From assembly GCA_032718475.1 (NCBI GenBank), contig JAUCBJ010006780.1, positions 52,590-116,589 of the forward strand: a DNA stretch of 64,000 nt, given 5' to 3'. This stretch comes from Nemertoderma westbladi (lineage: Eukaryota > Xenacoelomorpha > Nemertodermatida > Nemertodermatidae). A program made the translations under genes and the position numbers. Below the pieces are notes generated by a model that searched no databases, was not told the origin of the DNA, and saw only the letters and a program-made list of their open reading frames with translations. Below are positions 11,791 through 23,538 of this stretch, piece after piece. Every line of letters starts with the position of its first letter. The first letter of the stretch is position 1.

Positions 11791-14002
11791 TGTTACGGTA
11801 TATGGCGCTGTATCCACATTATTAGTCGTTATACTGTATGCATTATTAGTCCGTTATGCAGTATGCAATATTAGTCCGTTATACTGTACGTAATATTAGT
11901 CCATTGTGCAGCATGGTATTTTAGATAAGGCATAATAACGCAGTGGTATTTAGATAGGGAAATCGAAACACCCATATATTTGAATCCATCCATTTTGTAT
12001 AGTATGTAGCCCTACCTACGTAATTTTGTATTAGGATATATGTAGATAGTTCCAGGGTAGCGAGTTTATTCGGACCCTGGATTTTGTGCTTGCTGATATT
12101 AGCATCGATAGGGCTAGCATATAGGGACGCTGTCCTGGCCATTCAGCAGCCAGGGACGTGAACCATTACCATATATGGTAATAATTTGAGGTTTGGGCAA
12201 GCGATAGGGCTACAATCCGGCCTCCTTATTGGACTAACTGCTTCCAGGTTGGTCTAATGCTAGCACGGACTGGAGAGCCAATAGGAGAGCGATTGAGTCA
12301 CCCTATTGCATCACCCCATCCGGATCACCTATAAATTGGCGGTGTGCCGGTAGAGCCTCACATGACACCTCACATGATCTGCTATCACCTTTGTACTTGT
12401 TGAGCTGTCTCTATTCAATTTTGACGGATATTTTAGCGTATTTTCTGCAATTTGCTAATTTTGATTAATTTCTTGGAATGATTTGCTAGTGCGATTACTC
12501 TCGATTGTGTTTCTCAATTAATTCCTTCAATTACTGCTAATTACAACTGAACTATGATTTCTACTTTTTGATTAATGGTTCTATGTGATTCCTTTCTGCG
12601 CAATAATCCTAAGGGATTTCTGAGACTGTCAGACTTTGTGATTTGCATGCGCCGCTACGGTAGCTATTAGCATAATGGAGGGCTAAGGTGCCAGTGGGCG
12701 GTGGGCACATCGGGAGGTTGAGCGACTAGGAGAGAGCGGAGGATTCAAGGCGGGCAACGCTGGCTAGGGTCACCGTTGCGGGCGGGTATCTTGCACTGTA
12801 ACACGCAGACCATTCGCCGATACAGTAACTAGGGGGCTGATGATCCAGATTTTGTCTCTATTTAGTATTAGGGGGGCAGGAATCGGGTTAGTTAGGAATC
12901 CTAGATGTATTCGGGAGAGGCCTGCGCGTACTACAACGTTGAGTGTAGAGTACGAGTAGTGAATCGCATAATTGTGGGCTATACAGTAGTTAACTGCATA
13001 ATTGCGAACTGTGATTGCTGACGCTGATTGGTGTGTTATTGAAGTGTGCCTATGATTATGAATGTTTAGGTAGGCGCCCTTTTCTTTTGATTGATTTCTA
13101 TTTCTTAGTTACAATAATTAGTTACTGATTAGGTCAAAGTAATACGGCAATTTAGGCTATTACTAGCGAAACCTGTTGCGTAATAAATTAGAATTACGTA
13201 TTCTGGAACTCTTAGTAATTAGTACGCTGTTAAATATTTGTGACTGTAATTGATTAGTAAAAATTAAGAATTAGTACGCAGCATAGCGGAGAGTAGCTAA
13301 GGTAATAATTAGAGTACTGTAAACTATTCACGCTGAGCGGTTATTTGCATTAGCGGGCAATCAGCTAGATCGCACTATTCGGTACGCACGATACGCTAGT
13401 AATTTGCTGGCCTAAAGCCAGCCGCAGGCAAGTTTCGACCCAGAGTGGTACTATCCACGTAGAAACAATTACTGTATCATTTTGATTATTTTAAATATTC
13501 TCGCATTCACACATTACGTTAGGGAACCTCCAGTATTCGCGATTAGAAAGACGTAGACAATAGCGTGTTTTAATAGTGATAGAATTAGGCGTAAGAATAC
13601 TCTGAGTGCAAGGCCTCTCGTACTCGTCTTAAGTAAGCTTAGGGAGCCGACTCGGGTTTATTGTTTTGGTTATTCCCGCGTGGCTCATAGATTCGAACAG
13701 TTAGCTCTCTATCGAGCGATCGGTAGAGAAAGGAACAAGCGATTTTGCAGGAGTTGTGTAAAATTAGTAAAATATATTAGCGGACGGCAGATTAGCGCCA
13801 TCCAACGGTAAGTAGCGGTTTTGTATTTAGCCACCTTTACAATTTAGTAATATCACGCTCCTGATCCCCTTTACTTAACAGTAGAGCATTCTTTGTGTCT
13901 TATTGGTTAGGCGAGAGCTCATTAGGTTGACAGAAGGATATTAACGGGTATTGGTCTGTTCAACAGTTCTGCTGTTAGTATAGAGGTCGCGGTTGTTTAT
14001 CA
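11791..14002 (+). repeat. 5' LTR of BEL/Pao element 1
   Basis: It starts TGTTACGGTATATGG and ends GGTTGTTTATCA. At 2.2 kb it is unusually long. U3 carries a compact promoter (see 12165-12336). An AATAAA at 13182-13187 could serve as polyadenylation signal, implying R from roughly 12,360 to 13,205. Perfect small hairpins include GCTGGC-CTAAA-GCCAGC near 13403. A GTAAGTA splice-donor-like site lies at 13808. A 73-codon antisense ORF occurs in all four LTR copies but shows no sign of constraint. Confidence 0.93.
12165..12336 (+). promoter_or_regulatory. LTR promoter: CArG palindrome, CCAAT, AP-1-like site, TATA box
   Basis: In order: an 18-base perfect palindrome ATTACCATATATGGTAAT (12165-12182) whose centre CCATATATGG is a consensus SRF/CArG box; CCAAT at 12278-12282; TGAGTCA (AP-1/bZIP consensus) at 12294-12300; and TATAAAT at 12330-12336. 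Transcription would start about 30 bases downstream, near 12,360. The CArG and TATA sites recur in the other three LTRs at 30045/30206, 44444/44604 and 61419/61579. Assignment of factors is by consensus match only. Confidence 0.6.
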
Positions 14003-14490
14003 GTAATACGCGCATTATTGGCTGTTGCTTGCAGCAGTCAATAGTGTATTCTTAGGCTGATTAGTAGTATCACAGTATTAAGTAATAAGTTGGAGCACGT
14101 GATCGTCTGCTGTAGGCTATAGGCTAGCGTACGGTAGAACATTAAGTATATTCTTTTAGGCTGTTAGTTTAGATTACTGTATTCACTGGCTGCGTACAAT
14201 AGTACAGTAGTACATTAGGCTGATTGCTGTTACTGCGTACGGTAGAAGGGACATTTGTTTTGCCGTACCACACATAGTATCATTAGGCTGTTAGGTTGGT
14301 GTACTGTTTTACTTACTGTACTGCATACAGTGAATGTACGGTAGTGCGTTTTGCTAATTGCGAATACAGCAGTTCCTTAGGCCTTAGGGCAAATTGTAAT
14401 TAGTAAGTTTTTTGAAAATTATTAGCTAGGTTTGCGAGAATTCAGTTTCGGTCAAAATTATTTTGTAAAATTCTAGAGTTTTGTACCGGT

Positions 14491-14844
14491 ATGTTAGGTA
14501 ACCGCTTAGTTATTTTATACCATCTGGAGATACATGGCAAGACGGAACTTCTGAGTTTGGGGTTCGTGTGGGTCTGCGGGTTCAGTTTGCAATCAGCGAA
14601 GGGCCTGAATCTTTGGACGCGGACGTGGAATCTCACAGCAAACAAGGTTAGTTGTTCTGTTGGCACCATTTTGTTTGTGGAAGCAGTAAAAAATTATCGG
14701 TTGTTTAACTGCGAAGCTGAACTCAATTTATTAGTTAGGATATTTAGGTTTAGGTTTTTTGAATCGCTCAAGTTAGAGAGAGAGTTAGAGAGAGTCGCAA
14801 CCCGAAGATGTAGCCACGCGCTAGTGGATACATATAATATTTGA
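14491..14844 (+). CDS. Leader ORF, 117 codons, unknown
   Basis: An open frame from ATG 14491 lies wholly inside the leader, upstream of gag. It is also open in element 2 (49148-49510), where a 9-base in-frame insertion near 49411 adds three codons and a few substitutions change residues. The predicted peptide has a hydrophobic start and a basic, Glu/Arg-rich end and matches no family I know. An upstream ORF of this size would hinder scanning to the gag ATG, so either it is translated, it is bypassed by splicing or internal initiation, or it is chance. Coding status is not shown. Confidence 0.3.
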   Translation: MLGNRLVILYHLEIHGKTELLSLGFVWVCGFSLQSAKGLNLWTRTWNLTANKVSCSVGTILFVEAVKNYRLFNCEAELNLLVRIFRFRFFESLKLERELERVATRRCSHALVDTYNI

Positions 14845-15099
14845 AATTAAAATTACGTTAATTAGAGCTATATATATATAAAATTAGAAATATTCGGGCG
14901 GCAAGTATATTTTGAATATTTTGTATTAGATTCAAAGTTATTTTGTGCTATACCGGTATTTAATGCTATATAGTAGCTATATAATAATATTTTTGTTTAA
15001 ATATTGTGTTAGTATTTGCTATAACTATATACCCCATTAAATTCACAATATTGCATTGCGAATTTATTTTGACATTTTGGACCAACTGATATTAGACAA

Positions 15100-15172
15100 A
15101 TAATTTAACCGTATTTCGGTTAAATTATAATTATATCTCGAACCTTTGCGAGATATTTTGCCGGAAGGCAAA
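15100..15172 (+). promoter_or_regulatory. Three consecutive perfect hairpins just upstream of the gag ATG
   Basis: Hairpin 1 is 15100-15128, a 12-bp stem ending AACCG/CGGTT with a TATTT loop. Hairpin 2 is 15133-15156, ATATCTCG/CGAGATAT with an 8-base loop. Hairpin 3 is 15157-15172, TTTGCC-GGAA-GGCAAA. They are followed by 13 bases and ATG 15186. All three are conserved in element 2 (49763-49837), where the single change in stem 1 produces a G-U pair. Position and stem conservation suggest an RNA structure for packaging or translation initiation; that role is inference. Confidence 0.6.
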
Positions 15173-15185
15173 CATTATTTAGACT

Positions 15186-17396
15186 ATGAGTGTCTCAGAC
15201 AAAGAGGCACTAGAGGACAGCTATGAAACGGCGGCTGGACCGCCGACTGACGATAGCGTAAACATTACTGTTGATGACAATGCCGACTATGACGACGCAG
15301 CGAGCGACGCTGACGTAAGTGAACAGGAGGATGAGACAGTGACTAGTGAGGAAGAACAACAACCTCAAGTAATAGTATTAGGATCCCTTACCGCTACTGA
15401 TAGGAAGGACTGTACGGCAGCCCGGACAGAGGTGAGTGATAGGGAGGGTAGTGTAGCAGAAGCGAGAGCCCGGAGCCCGGTTTCCAGACCTGTGGGTATG
15501 GTAAGTGCCGTGGTCCCAACGGCTGTAAGGAGTACCCGTAGTTCCCGAAATAATCCTTCAAGTCCACCGAGTGTGAGTCAGGTAAGCGAGAGAGAACTAG
15601 ACATTGCGATAAAGAAGAAACTTCGCGCGCATGCCGGACATATAACTCGGACGGTGGACAAGGTAAGGAAGATGTTAGCTGACTCAGCGAACATCGGGAG
15701 GGTAGAGTTAGTAGAGATTAGAAGAGGATATAACTCAGCGTTATTCAAGCAGACGGAGGAGCTTGCAGTCCTAGCGAAGAAGGCAGTAGAGTCTCAGTCG
15801 AGCGACATGGCGACGAGGATTTACGACAGGGTTTTAGCAGCCTTGTTGGAGCACCGCGAGTTATCGGAGCGATTCCGACGAGTTAGGACGGAGAACTGGC
15901 TGCTATGGGCATCACAAGCGCAGGCGACTCAAGTGAGTGATGCAGAGTTGAGAGAGTTAGTGGAGCGAGAAGAGATCCAAGACAAGGAGGAGCGCAGTTA
16001 TCAAAGGGAAGTTACTAGCTGGCTGATGCAGAATGGAGTGGTGGTACCACGCCAGGTGCTACCGACGACGGAGAACATCCAACAGAGGACGTTGACTCCA
16101 CCCGACGACGCATCTAGAGACAGCGGCGATTCCCAGGTTAGTCACGCGCGAGGTAAGGTAATATGTGCTAGATCCCTTGTTTCGCACAACTCGGCGGAGG
16201 AGAGAAGACGCCGACTGGACGAACAGCAGGCGGAAGTTTTGCGTGCATCGGAAGCACGGAAGGAAGCCGAGCGGGAACGGGAGCGAACACGTAAGTTAGA
16301 CGCGAAGTTGCGCGAATTGGAAGAGAAAGGTAAGCGTGAGCGAGCGGAACGCGAGCAGAAGGAACGTGAACTTCAACTTGAACGCGAACGCAAGGAACGC
16401 GAACTCGAACTTGAACGCGAGCAGAAAGAACGCGAACTCCAGCTCGAACGCGAACGCAAAGAACGCGAACTCCAGCTCGAACGCGAACAGAAGAAACGCG
16501 AACTCGAACTTGAACGCGAACGCAAGGAACGCGAACTCGAGATCGAGAAAGAGCGACAAGCGTTGTATGAAGAAAGGGCGCGTGTGGAAGAAGAGGGCGC
16601 AGCGAGACGAGCGAGGGAAGAAGAAGAACGTAAACTGGCGCAGTTGGAAAGTGCGAGATTAAGTTTAGAGAGCGAAGAACGGACTAGGAAGGCGAATGAA
16701 ATCGCCGAGAAGGGGATGCGAATGATCAAAGAATGTGGGGCGAGTGTAGGGACTGAGTTGCGAGAACTGTTCGCACTGCAGAAGGCCAAACAGGAAGCGA
16801 GAACTCCGACTATACGCGAGTCGACGACGACCAGAATTCCTATACCCGGTCCAGCTATTACGAGTACACGGATCGCTAAACCGTTCTCTACATATCGCAC
16901 GCCAGTTGGTATTAGTGCTTCACCCATCGCCCAGGATCTACGTCATCGGAACACCGCACCACTATATACCGAACGCGACAACGGAGAGTTTAGAGAAACT
17001 CCGACAGGACGAGTACTTGGCGAACCGAACCCGCGGGTTTGGAATACACGGACGGAGCGCCGACCCTGTTCGACGGAGAACTTCTGGGTTAAACCGGAAG
17101 AGGGATCATATGAGAGACAGCGGATTACTCAGATAGAGCCGACTATACAACAGAACCCTAGCCAGGAATTTATTACGAGAGATGAGTTAAGTGCTAGTTT
17201 AGCGCAAGCTATATCGCCGCACATCCAACCTATAACGGACATGCTTAGCAACCTACGGTTAAAGGAAGCAGCCCAGGTAAGAAGTAATTCAAATCCCAGC
17301 AGGCCTGAATTAGATAAAGTCCAGCCTAGTCAACGAGTACGTATATCGGAGGAGACTATACCACATAGACCTCAGGTAAGGACGCCTGATCCCTGA
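15186..17396 (+). pseudogene. gag: ORF1 gag N-terminal part (736 codons), ended by in-frame TGA
   Basis: The start at 15186 is the first ATG after the hairpin leader and is shared with element 2. Residues 1-60 are very acidic. Residues about 130-290 form a helical, non-repetitive region. Residues about 340-545 are an extremely charged Glu/Arg/Leu tract containing six 11-residue repeats of the type ERELQLERERK (near 16360-16550), predicted to be a long single alpha-helix or coiled coil. The rest is Ser/Thr/Pro-rich. The frame is stopped by TGA at 17394-17396, where element 2 has sense codons and the same length. An 11-base block differs between copies here, and the same frame reopens at once. 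No matrix or capsid fold can be named for this N-terminal extension, which is much longer than in typical BEL/Pao Gag. Confidence 0.85.
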
Positions 17397-18287
17397 CGCC
17401 ATAATCCCAATTTCGAAAATTCGGCGGAAAGATTTATTGAGGAAGCTTGGGTCAGGGCCTCGGCGCGCAAACCATCGCGAGCGCTAAGGACTGACACCGA
17501 GTCAAGCGATGAAGAGGAAGAAATGAGACGTCAGAAGTCCCGAAACTATAAGGAAAGAAGGACCGACGCGGAGCAGGTAAGTTGGAACCACCGGGAAAGG
17601 ACCAGACTTAACAACCCTGCGGAACTAAACCATTTGTTAACCCGGAACGACGCAACCCTTAGAGACATAGGTAAGTTTGCTGCTAGGCAAGGACTGCCGA
17701 CGCAACAACCCCAGAAGTTTATGGGCAACCACAAGCACTGGAGGACGTTTAAAACCTATGTCGACGAGCAGCTAACCAACAGCACCTTTACTCCCAACGA
17801 GAAGTTCAACTATTTGCTTCAGATGCTCCATCGAGAACCTAGAGCCATTGCTGATAACTTCGTCGGCAATGAACGGGCATTCGAATTAGCGATGAAGACG
17901 CTTAGCGACATCTACGGGAATAAAACGAAGATGGCGCAGTCGATAGTAGAAGACTTGGGTAAGGGCGGAAGGATTACAACTCCGTTAGAGCTGTTGAACT
18001 TAGCGAACGCTATTTCGAACGCATTGGACATCTTGAGGACGGTGAATCTACCTCATCATGGTGATCACGCCGAAGTTTTAAAGAGCGTAATAAGACGTTT
18101 AAACATGCGTTATCGACAGAAATGGCGCAAATTAGAGAATAAGTTGGAGGGCCAAGGTAAGGTATTGACACTTCAGCATATTCATGACATGATAGCCACA
18201 GACGCAGTAGCAGAGATGAAATCAAACTTCTCAGAGGAGAACATGAGGGAGTCTAAACCTGTTATCGGTAAGTCTATGGTAAGATGA
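17397..18287 (+). pseudogene. gag: ORF1 gag C-terminal part with DUF1759-like region, ended by frameshift
   Basis: It is in the same frame as 15186-17396 and open from the base after the TGA. The segment PQKFMGNHKHWRTFKTYVDE and the following 150 residues, with a WxxF pattern, conserved helices and RRLNMRYRQKW, fit the DUF1759 capsid-like region of BEL/Pao Gag-Pol proteins. Compared with element 2, eight bases are missing near 18282, directly after TCTATGGTAAG, which shifts the frame and ends it at 18287. The pol part continues in another frame from 18288. Element 2 has no break at this point, so the lesion is private to element 1. Confidence 0.85.
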
Positions 18288-21200
18288 CAGGACCACTGTG
18301 ACATTTAACTCAGTAGACAGATATAATTCGAGTACCCCAGCCTTTAGATCAGACTCGCGAGTATGGTCAGGTGAGCGGTTAGATAGACCTAGGTTAAAGC
18401 AACAGGAGTTGCCGGATGGATTTGTAGGTTGCCAATACTGTTTACTAAAGGAGGTAAGATCTGACGACCATAAGTTAGATAGTTGCAGACGGTTCAAAGA
18501 ATTAAATTCGGAACAGAGAAGAGTTCAAGTGCGGACGTTGGCCACCTGTTGGGCATGTCTTGCGCCAGGACATGTACGGCGGCAGTGCCCGAACAGCAAG
18601 GACGGATGCATGGAATGCGGCAGACTACATCACAAGTTGCTACATGCGGATTTCCACACCCCAACGGACCGTTACTTACAGCGAAATCCTCACAGGAAGG
18701 GGAGCAAAGAACCCGTATTGATAAGGAGGAATACGTACACCGGCATTCAGGACGATGGTTACCAACCAGGTTCGTCGGACGAGGATGGCGAGTCGAGCGC
18801 GAGAGAAGTGACCTGCCAAGGTTTCACCGCGGATAGTTCATCGACCAGCGCGCGGACGTATTTATCATCGGCCACGTCGGAAATATTCAGCGTAATTCCG
18901 GTGAAACTCACTGGCGATAAGGGATCGAAGCGAATATATGTGATGTTGGACACTGCGTCCACATTATCATATATCGACGAGGAAGTGGCGAGAGCCGTTT
19001 CTAGCTTCCAGGACGCCGAGGAGATCCAAATAGAGTTGAAGTCTATGCACGGGGTAGGAGACCTCAAGGGACACAGAATTTCGGTGGAACTAGACTCCCT
19101 ACTTCCGAGAGACCAACACACTCGACAAGAACGGAAAGCTTTGCCATTGGACGGATTTAAGTGTCTAGCTATGAAGGGATTCGGCAGGCAGTTAGGTAAG
19201 GTGCCGCCGATGAGTCCCATAGCACAGGAGTATTTTGACAAGCTCAGGATACCCAGACACCAGGTAGGTTATAGGAATGTTTCTATGTTGATTGGTGCAG
19301 AACAGCTGATCGCACACCAAATATGGGAAACGAGACCAGCTGAGCCGCATGTCAATGGACCACATGCCCATAGGACCATACTAGGTTGGTATACACGAGT
19401 ACCCATGTCTTATGAGTTTACAGGTGGCGACAAGCCAATAAACAGATACGACGAATTACAGCCTATAATTCAACCACCGTTAGTAGAACCACCAGACATA
19501 GACGAGTTTAGGAGAACCTGTATTGACCACTATAGTGACTTTAGCGAGTCGGACGAGGAGTTGATTCCCGATAATGTTAGGTTGTCGGAACCACTTCATA
19601 ACGACCAGACAGATAGTGAACCCGAGGACTACTGTTATCAGACCCGTGGGTCTGGTTCAGCGGCCCACGCTACCTATTTGACTAATGTTTTGACTTATAC
19701 AGACATAGTGGAGGGTCAAGTGGCTAAATATCGAGACCTAGACATTTTCCAATACAGTGAGGAGGAATTACAGAAGGAATTGATACGCCAGGACCTCGAG
19801 ACAGGAGCCAGAACCGTCGAATGGCTGGATAGGGACGCAATGGAACCCGGTGGATATGACCTAGCCATGTCTACTGATGAGAAACGGTCGCTGGAGATGA
19901 TGGAAGATACCATACGTCTGCTACCGACTGGACATTTTGAAGTTGGAATGTTGTGGCGTCGACAACCACCTAAGTTGGAGAACAACTACAACTTAGCCTT
20001 GAAAAGATTAAACGGAGTAAGGGCTCGGTTGTTGAAGAATCCGGACATTAGGGAGAAGTATTGCGCCCAGATCAACAACTATTTCGCCAAGGGATTTGCT
20101 GGGAAGGTAGAGGACCCTGACTTAGTGACAGACCAGACTTATTACCCTCCACACCACTATGTGACTCACCCTGACAAGCCAGACAAAGTCCGAGTAGTCA
20201 ACGACTGCGCAGCAGTCTATAGAGGTATGTCCCTGAATTCAGAGTTGATGGATGGTCCCAACCTGAACAACTATTTGATTGGAATACTGTTGCGTTTTAG
20301 ACAGCGGCGATTCGCATTTACTTGTGACATCGAGGCGATGTTCCACCAGGTAAGAGCCTGTAAGGCAGACCAGGATAGCCTTCGCTTTCTCTGGCACGAG
20401 AATGAAGACTTATCCGGCCCAGTGGTTACATACCAAATGTACGTAAGGATATTTGGCGCCCGCGATAGTCCGAATGGCACGCTGTTCGTTTTAAAGAAAA
20501 CGGCAACAGCCCAAATTGGTAAGTACCCAGTAGAAGTAATCGAGTCCATCTTGAGAAACTTCTACATGGACGACGGATTGGTGTCCAAGGACACAGCGGA
20601 ACAAGCCATAGAAGTGGCTCACGGCCTGCAAGAGTGCTTGGCTACAGGGGGATTTCCTCTAACCAAGTTCACTACGAACTCGGAGGCCCTATTAGAATCG
20701 TTCCCGGTGAAAGATCGCGGGAGCGGAGACATAGAATTGGGGGTAGAACCAATCCCCATGGCGCGAGTACTGGGACTCGCTTGGAACCCGAACTCAGATA
20801 AGTTCCAGGTAAGAGTTAGATTTGAGCCCAGTAGCCCAGACAAAGTTTTGACAAATAGGATTTGCTTATCGACATTAAGTAGACTATTTGACCCGATGAA
20901 TTTTATCAGTCCGGTTATATTACAGGCACGAGCGTGCATGAGGAAAATTTGGTTGTCCGACTTAGAGTGGGACGAACCGATATCTCCTATACATGCAAAG
21001 CAGTGGAGGGAGTGGGAAGCCGAGTTACATCTATTGAAAAACATAGACGTACCCCGTTCCTACTTTCCGAATCAGCTGGTATTTCCAGCTGATCTCGAAC
21101 TGCATTTGTTCAGTGACGCAAGTGACACCGGCTTTGGTATGGTAGCCTACCTTCGCCGAGAGGTAAGTCAGGACAAGTTTGAGACGGCCTTTGTAACTTC

Positions 21201-23538
21201 TAGATCAAAGACAATGCCGGTAAAATACATGACTGTCCCTCGTGCAGAGTTACAGGCGGCTGTAGTTTCGGTCGAGGTAAGTAAGCAGATAATTGAGGAG
21301 TTAGACACGACATTGACCTTATTCTATTGGACGGACGCATCCTTGGTGTTAGTATACATTGCGGCCGACAATATTGCACTAAAGACATTTGTGGCCAATA
21401 GACGCGCTCAGATCGTCGACTTTTCGACGAAGGAACAATGGAGACATTGTCCGGGAGTGTTGAACCCGGCCGACATAACTTCGAGAGGTGCAATGCCGGC
21501 GGAATTCTGTCAGGAAGAGTCGCAGGAGTTTTGGTTGCATGGACCTGATTTTCTAACGAGGACCCAGGAACATTGGCCAGAGCGACTAAAGATTGTGACC
21601 AATCCGATGCCTGAAGATGCAGAAGTCAAGGTGGAGAAAGTCTCTAAGTCGAAGTCTAAAGCCAAACTCAAGTCATTGGAGCGGCCTGAAGAGTCATTGG
21701 AGCGGCCTGAAGAGTCATTGGAGCGGCCCGGAGACCTGTCAGACCAACAGACTTACGTGACTACTAGGTCCGGAAGGGTAAGTTACGACGTAAAACCACC
21801 CTTACAGACTAAACCGGAGTCACAATTGGTAAGTGACGGACAGAAAATGACCGACACAATGGAGTCTTTGGTTTCCAAACCTGCGGGTTTGGATTCGAAA
21901 CTTCCATTAATTAGCGGACAACCGTCGCTGGCATTAGAGTCATGCAGTATTTATGACAAATTACTAAATTCGTCTGCCTCTTGGCTGACAATTTGTAAAA
22001 GAACTGCGTGGTTAAGCCGATACATTTTGTACCTTTGTTTAAAACATTCGAAACATTTGAGAGAACCATTGAGCACCAATAGTGAGCGAATTCGGAAATT
22101 GAAACAACCTCTGACAAAGGATGAGATTGATCAAGCGGAATTAAAGCATTTGAAACATTATCAAGTGTGTGCCTTCCCAAAGGAATTCCATCTATTATCG
22201 GCTCAACGACCAGTTCTCTATAAACCCCTTAGAAAATGGAGTCCATTAATCCATAAGGGTTTAATTTGTCATAGATCGAGAATCCAGACTGTCGACATAA
22301 ACTCACAGTTTCGGTTCCCAGTGATAATCCCTAGTCACCCAATAGAATTGCAAAGAGCGATTCTATGGGATATACACAAGAGGTTGCATCACGCGGGAAA
22401 GTTACACTGTCTGTCGGCAGCGAGACAGCGATTCATTCTATTGCAGCCAAGCAGGGCAGTCGGCACTATGTATGACGCCTGTCTGGTTTGCAAGAGGGTG
22501 AACGCCAGAGTATTGGAACAGGAGATGGCTGAACTCCCGGAAGCGAGAGTGCAGGCATATGACCCACCCTTTACGAACACAGGGGTGGATTGTTTTGGTC
22601 CGATTGAAGCAAAGAGTGGACGGCTGACCCACAAGCGATGGGGTCTGCTACTGATATGCATGGCTAGTAGAGCCATACACATTGAGCGTGTGGCAGACAT
22701 GTCGACCAAATCTCTGCTCCTGGCCTTAAAGAGATTTATGGCCAGGAGAGGACTAGTAAAGGCGTTCTACTCTGATAAGGGTACAAACTTTGTCGGAGGG
22801 AATAGCGAGTTGAACGCGGCTCATAAAGCGGCACAGAATAAAGAAATTTCTGCAGCACTTTTGCCGCAAAGAGTAGAGTGGAGATTCAATACTCCAGAAA
22901 GTCCTTGGAGAGGAGGAAGTTGGGAGAGTTTAGTTCGCTCTGTAAAGCAGGCCATTGCCAAGACGTTGCCTGTAAACAAACAACTTACCGACGACGAACT
23001 GGTCACAGCTTTCATTGAAATCGAGCATACCCTAAACTCGAGGCCGATAGCTATGTTGCCAGACGGTGTTGCATTAACGCCGAATCATTTGCTAATGCAG
23101 AGTCCAGCATTTCTTGTGCCGGCATCAGAACCCGTTAGTGCCGACCTATATAGTCGTAAGAGCTGGAAAATGACTCAATTAGTCGCGTACACATTCTGGG
23201 AATATTGGCGGGAATACTATCTTCCCACCATATCCACCAGAACAAAGTGGTACAAAACGGTTCGGAGTCTCCAAAGGGGAGATTACGTACTGATAACCGA
23301 GCCGATTGTCAAGAGAAAGTATTGGGAGACTGGAGTGATCTTGCACACACACCCAGAAGTGCAAAACATAGTGCGCACAGTCACTGTGAAAATTAGGTGC
23401 AAGTGTCCGCACCCAAAAAAGTGTAAAACTAATGGTTTACACACCTTGGACCGACCGGTCCAAGATATTGTGTTATTAGAGGAGACACGTATCGAGACGG
23501 GAGATTATAATTTGTCTCCTGCCTCTAAACTGAATTAG
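18288..23538 (+). pseudogene. pol: ORF1 pol part: zinc knuckles, protease, RT, RNase H, integrase (BEL/Pao)
   Basis: The open frame counted from 18298 has 1,746 codons. In order: zinc-binding region with CX2C...H...C at residues 45-62, CWACLAPGHVRRQC at 84-97 (CX2CX4HX4C) and CMECGRLHHKLLH just after; aspartic protease with D-T-A at 218 (DUF1758 type); reverse transcriptase with FTCDIEAMFHQV (Asp677) and YMDD at 756-759; RNase H (Peptidase_A17/Pao arrangement) with FSDASDTGFG (Asp940); a triple SLERPEE repeat; integrase with an HH...CC zinc region from ~1360, catalytic Asp1431, Asp1493 and Glu1543; and a DUF5641-like C-terminus. All catalytic residues I looked for are present, so this part alone looks intact, but it is cut off from gag by the upstream frameshift. 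It would be made as one Gag-Pol polyprotein in an undamaged copy. Confidence 0.93.

Larger units (their letters stand above)
14003..15185 (+). other. Leader between 5' LTR and ORF1, element 1
   Basis: A 1.2-kb untranslated leader. The first 400 bases consist of degenerate repeats of TTAGGCTGTTAG and GTACGGTAG/GTACAGTAG motifs with a period of roughly 60-80 bases. A small ORF (14491-14844) and three hairpins before the ATG are listed separately. The first bases after the LTR do not resemble a tRNA complement, so priming is unresolved. Confidence 0.6.

Noticed and set aside
11921-12142. 73-codon antisense ORF present in all four BEL LTRs
   Set aside because: Its presence follows from LTR homology. 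Between the two subfamilies most base differences change the amino acid, so no constraint is visible.
14003-14030. Primer-binding site of the BEL element directly after the 5' LTR
   Set aside because: The bases GTAATACGCGCATTATTGG do not match a tRNA 3' end I recognise. Left open rather than annotated.
16296-16927. Antisense and +1 frame ORFs across the charged gag repeat
   Set aside because: Low-complexity Glu/Arg codon repeats open other frames automatically; they show Asn/Ser or Phe/Leu repeats with no independent support.
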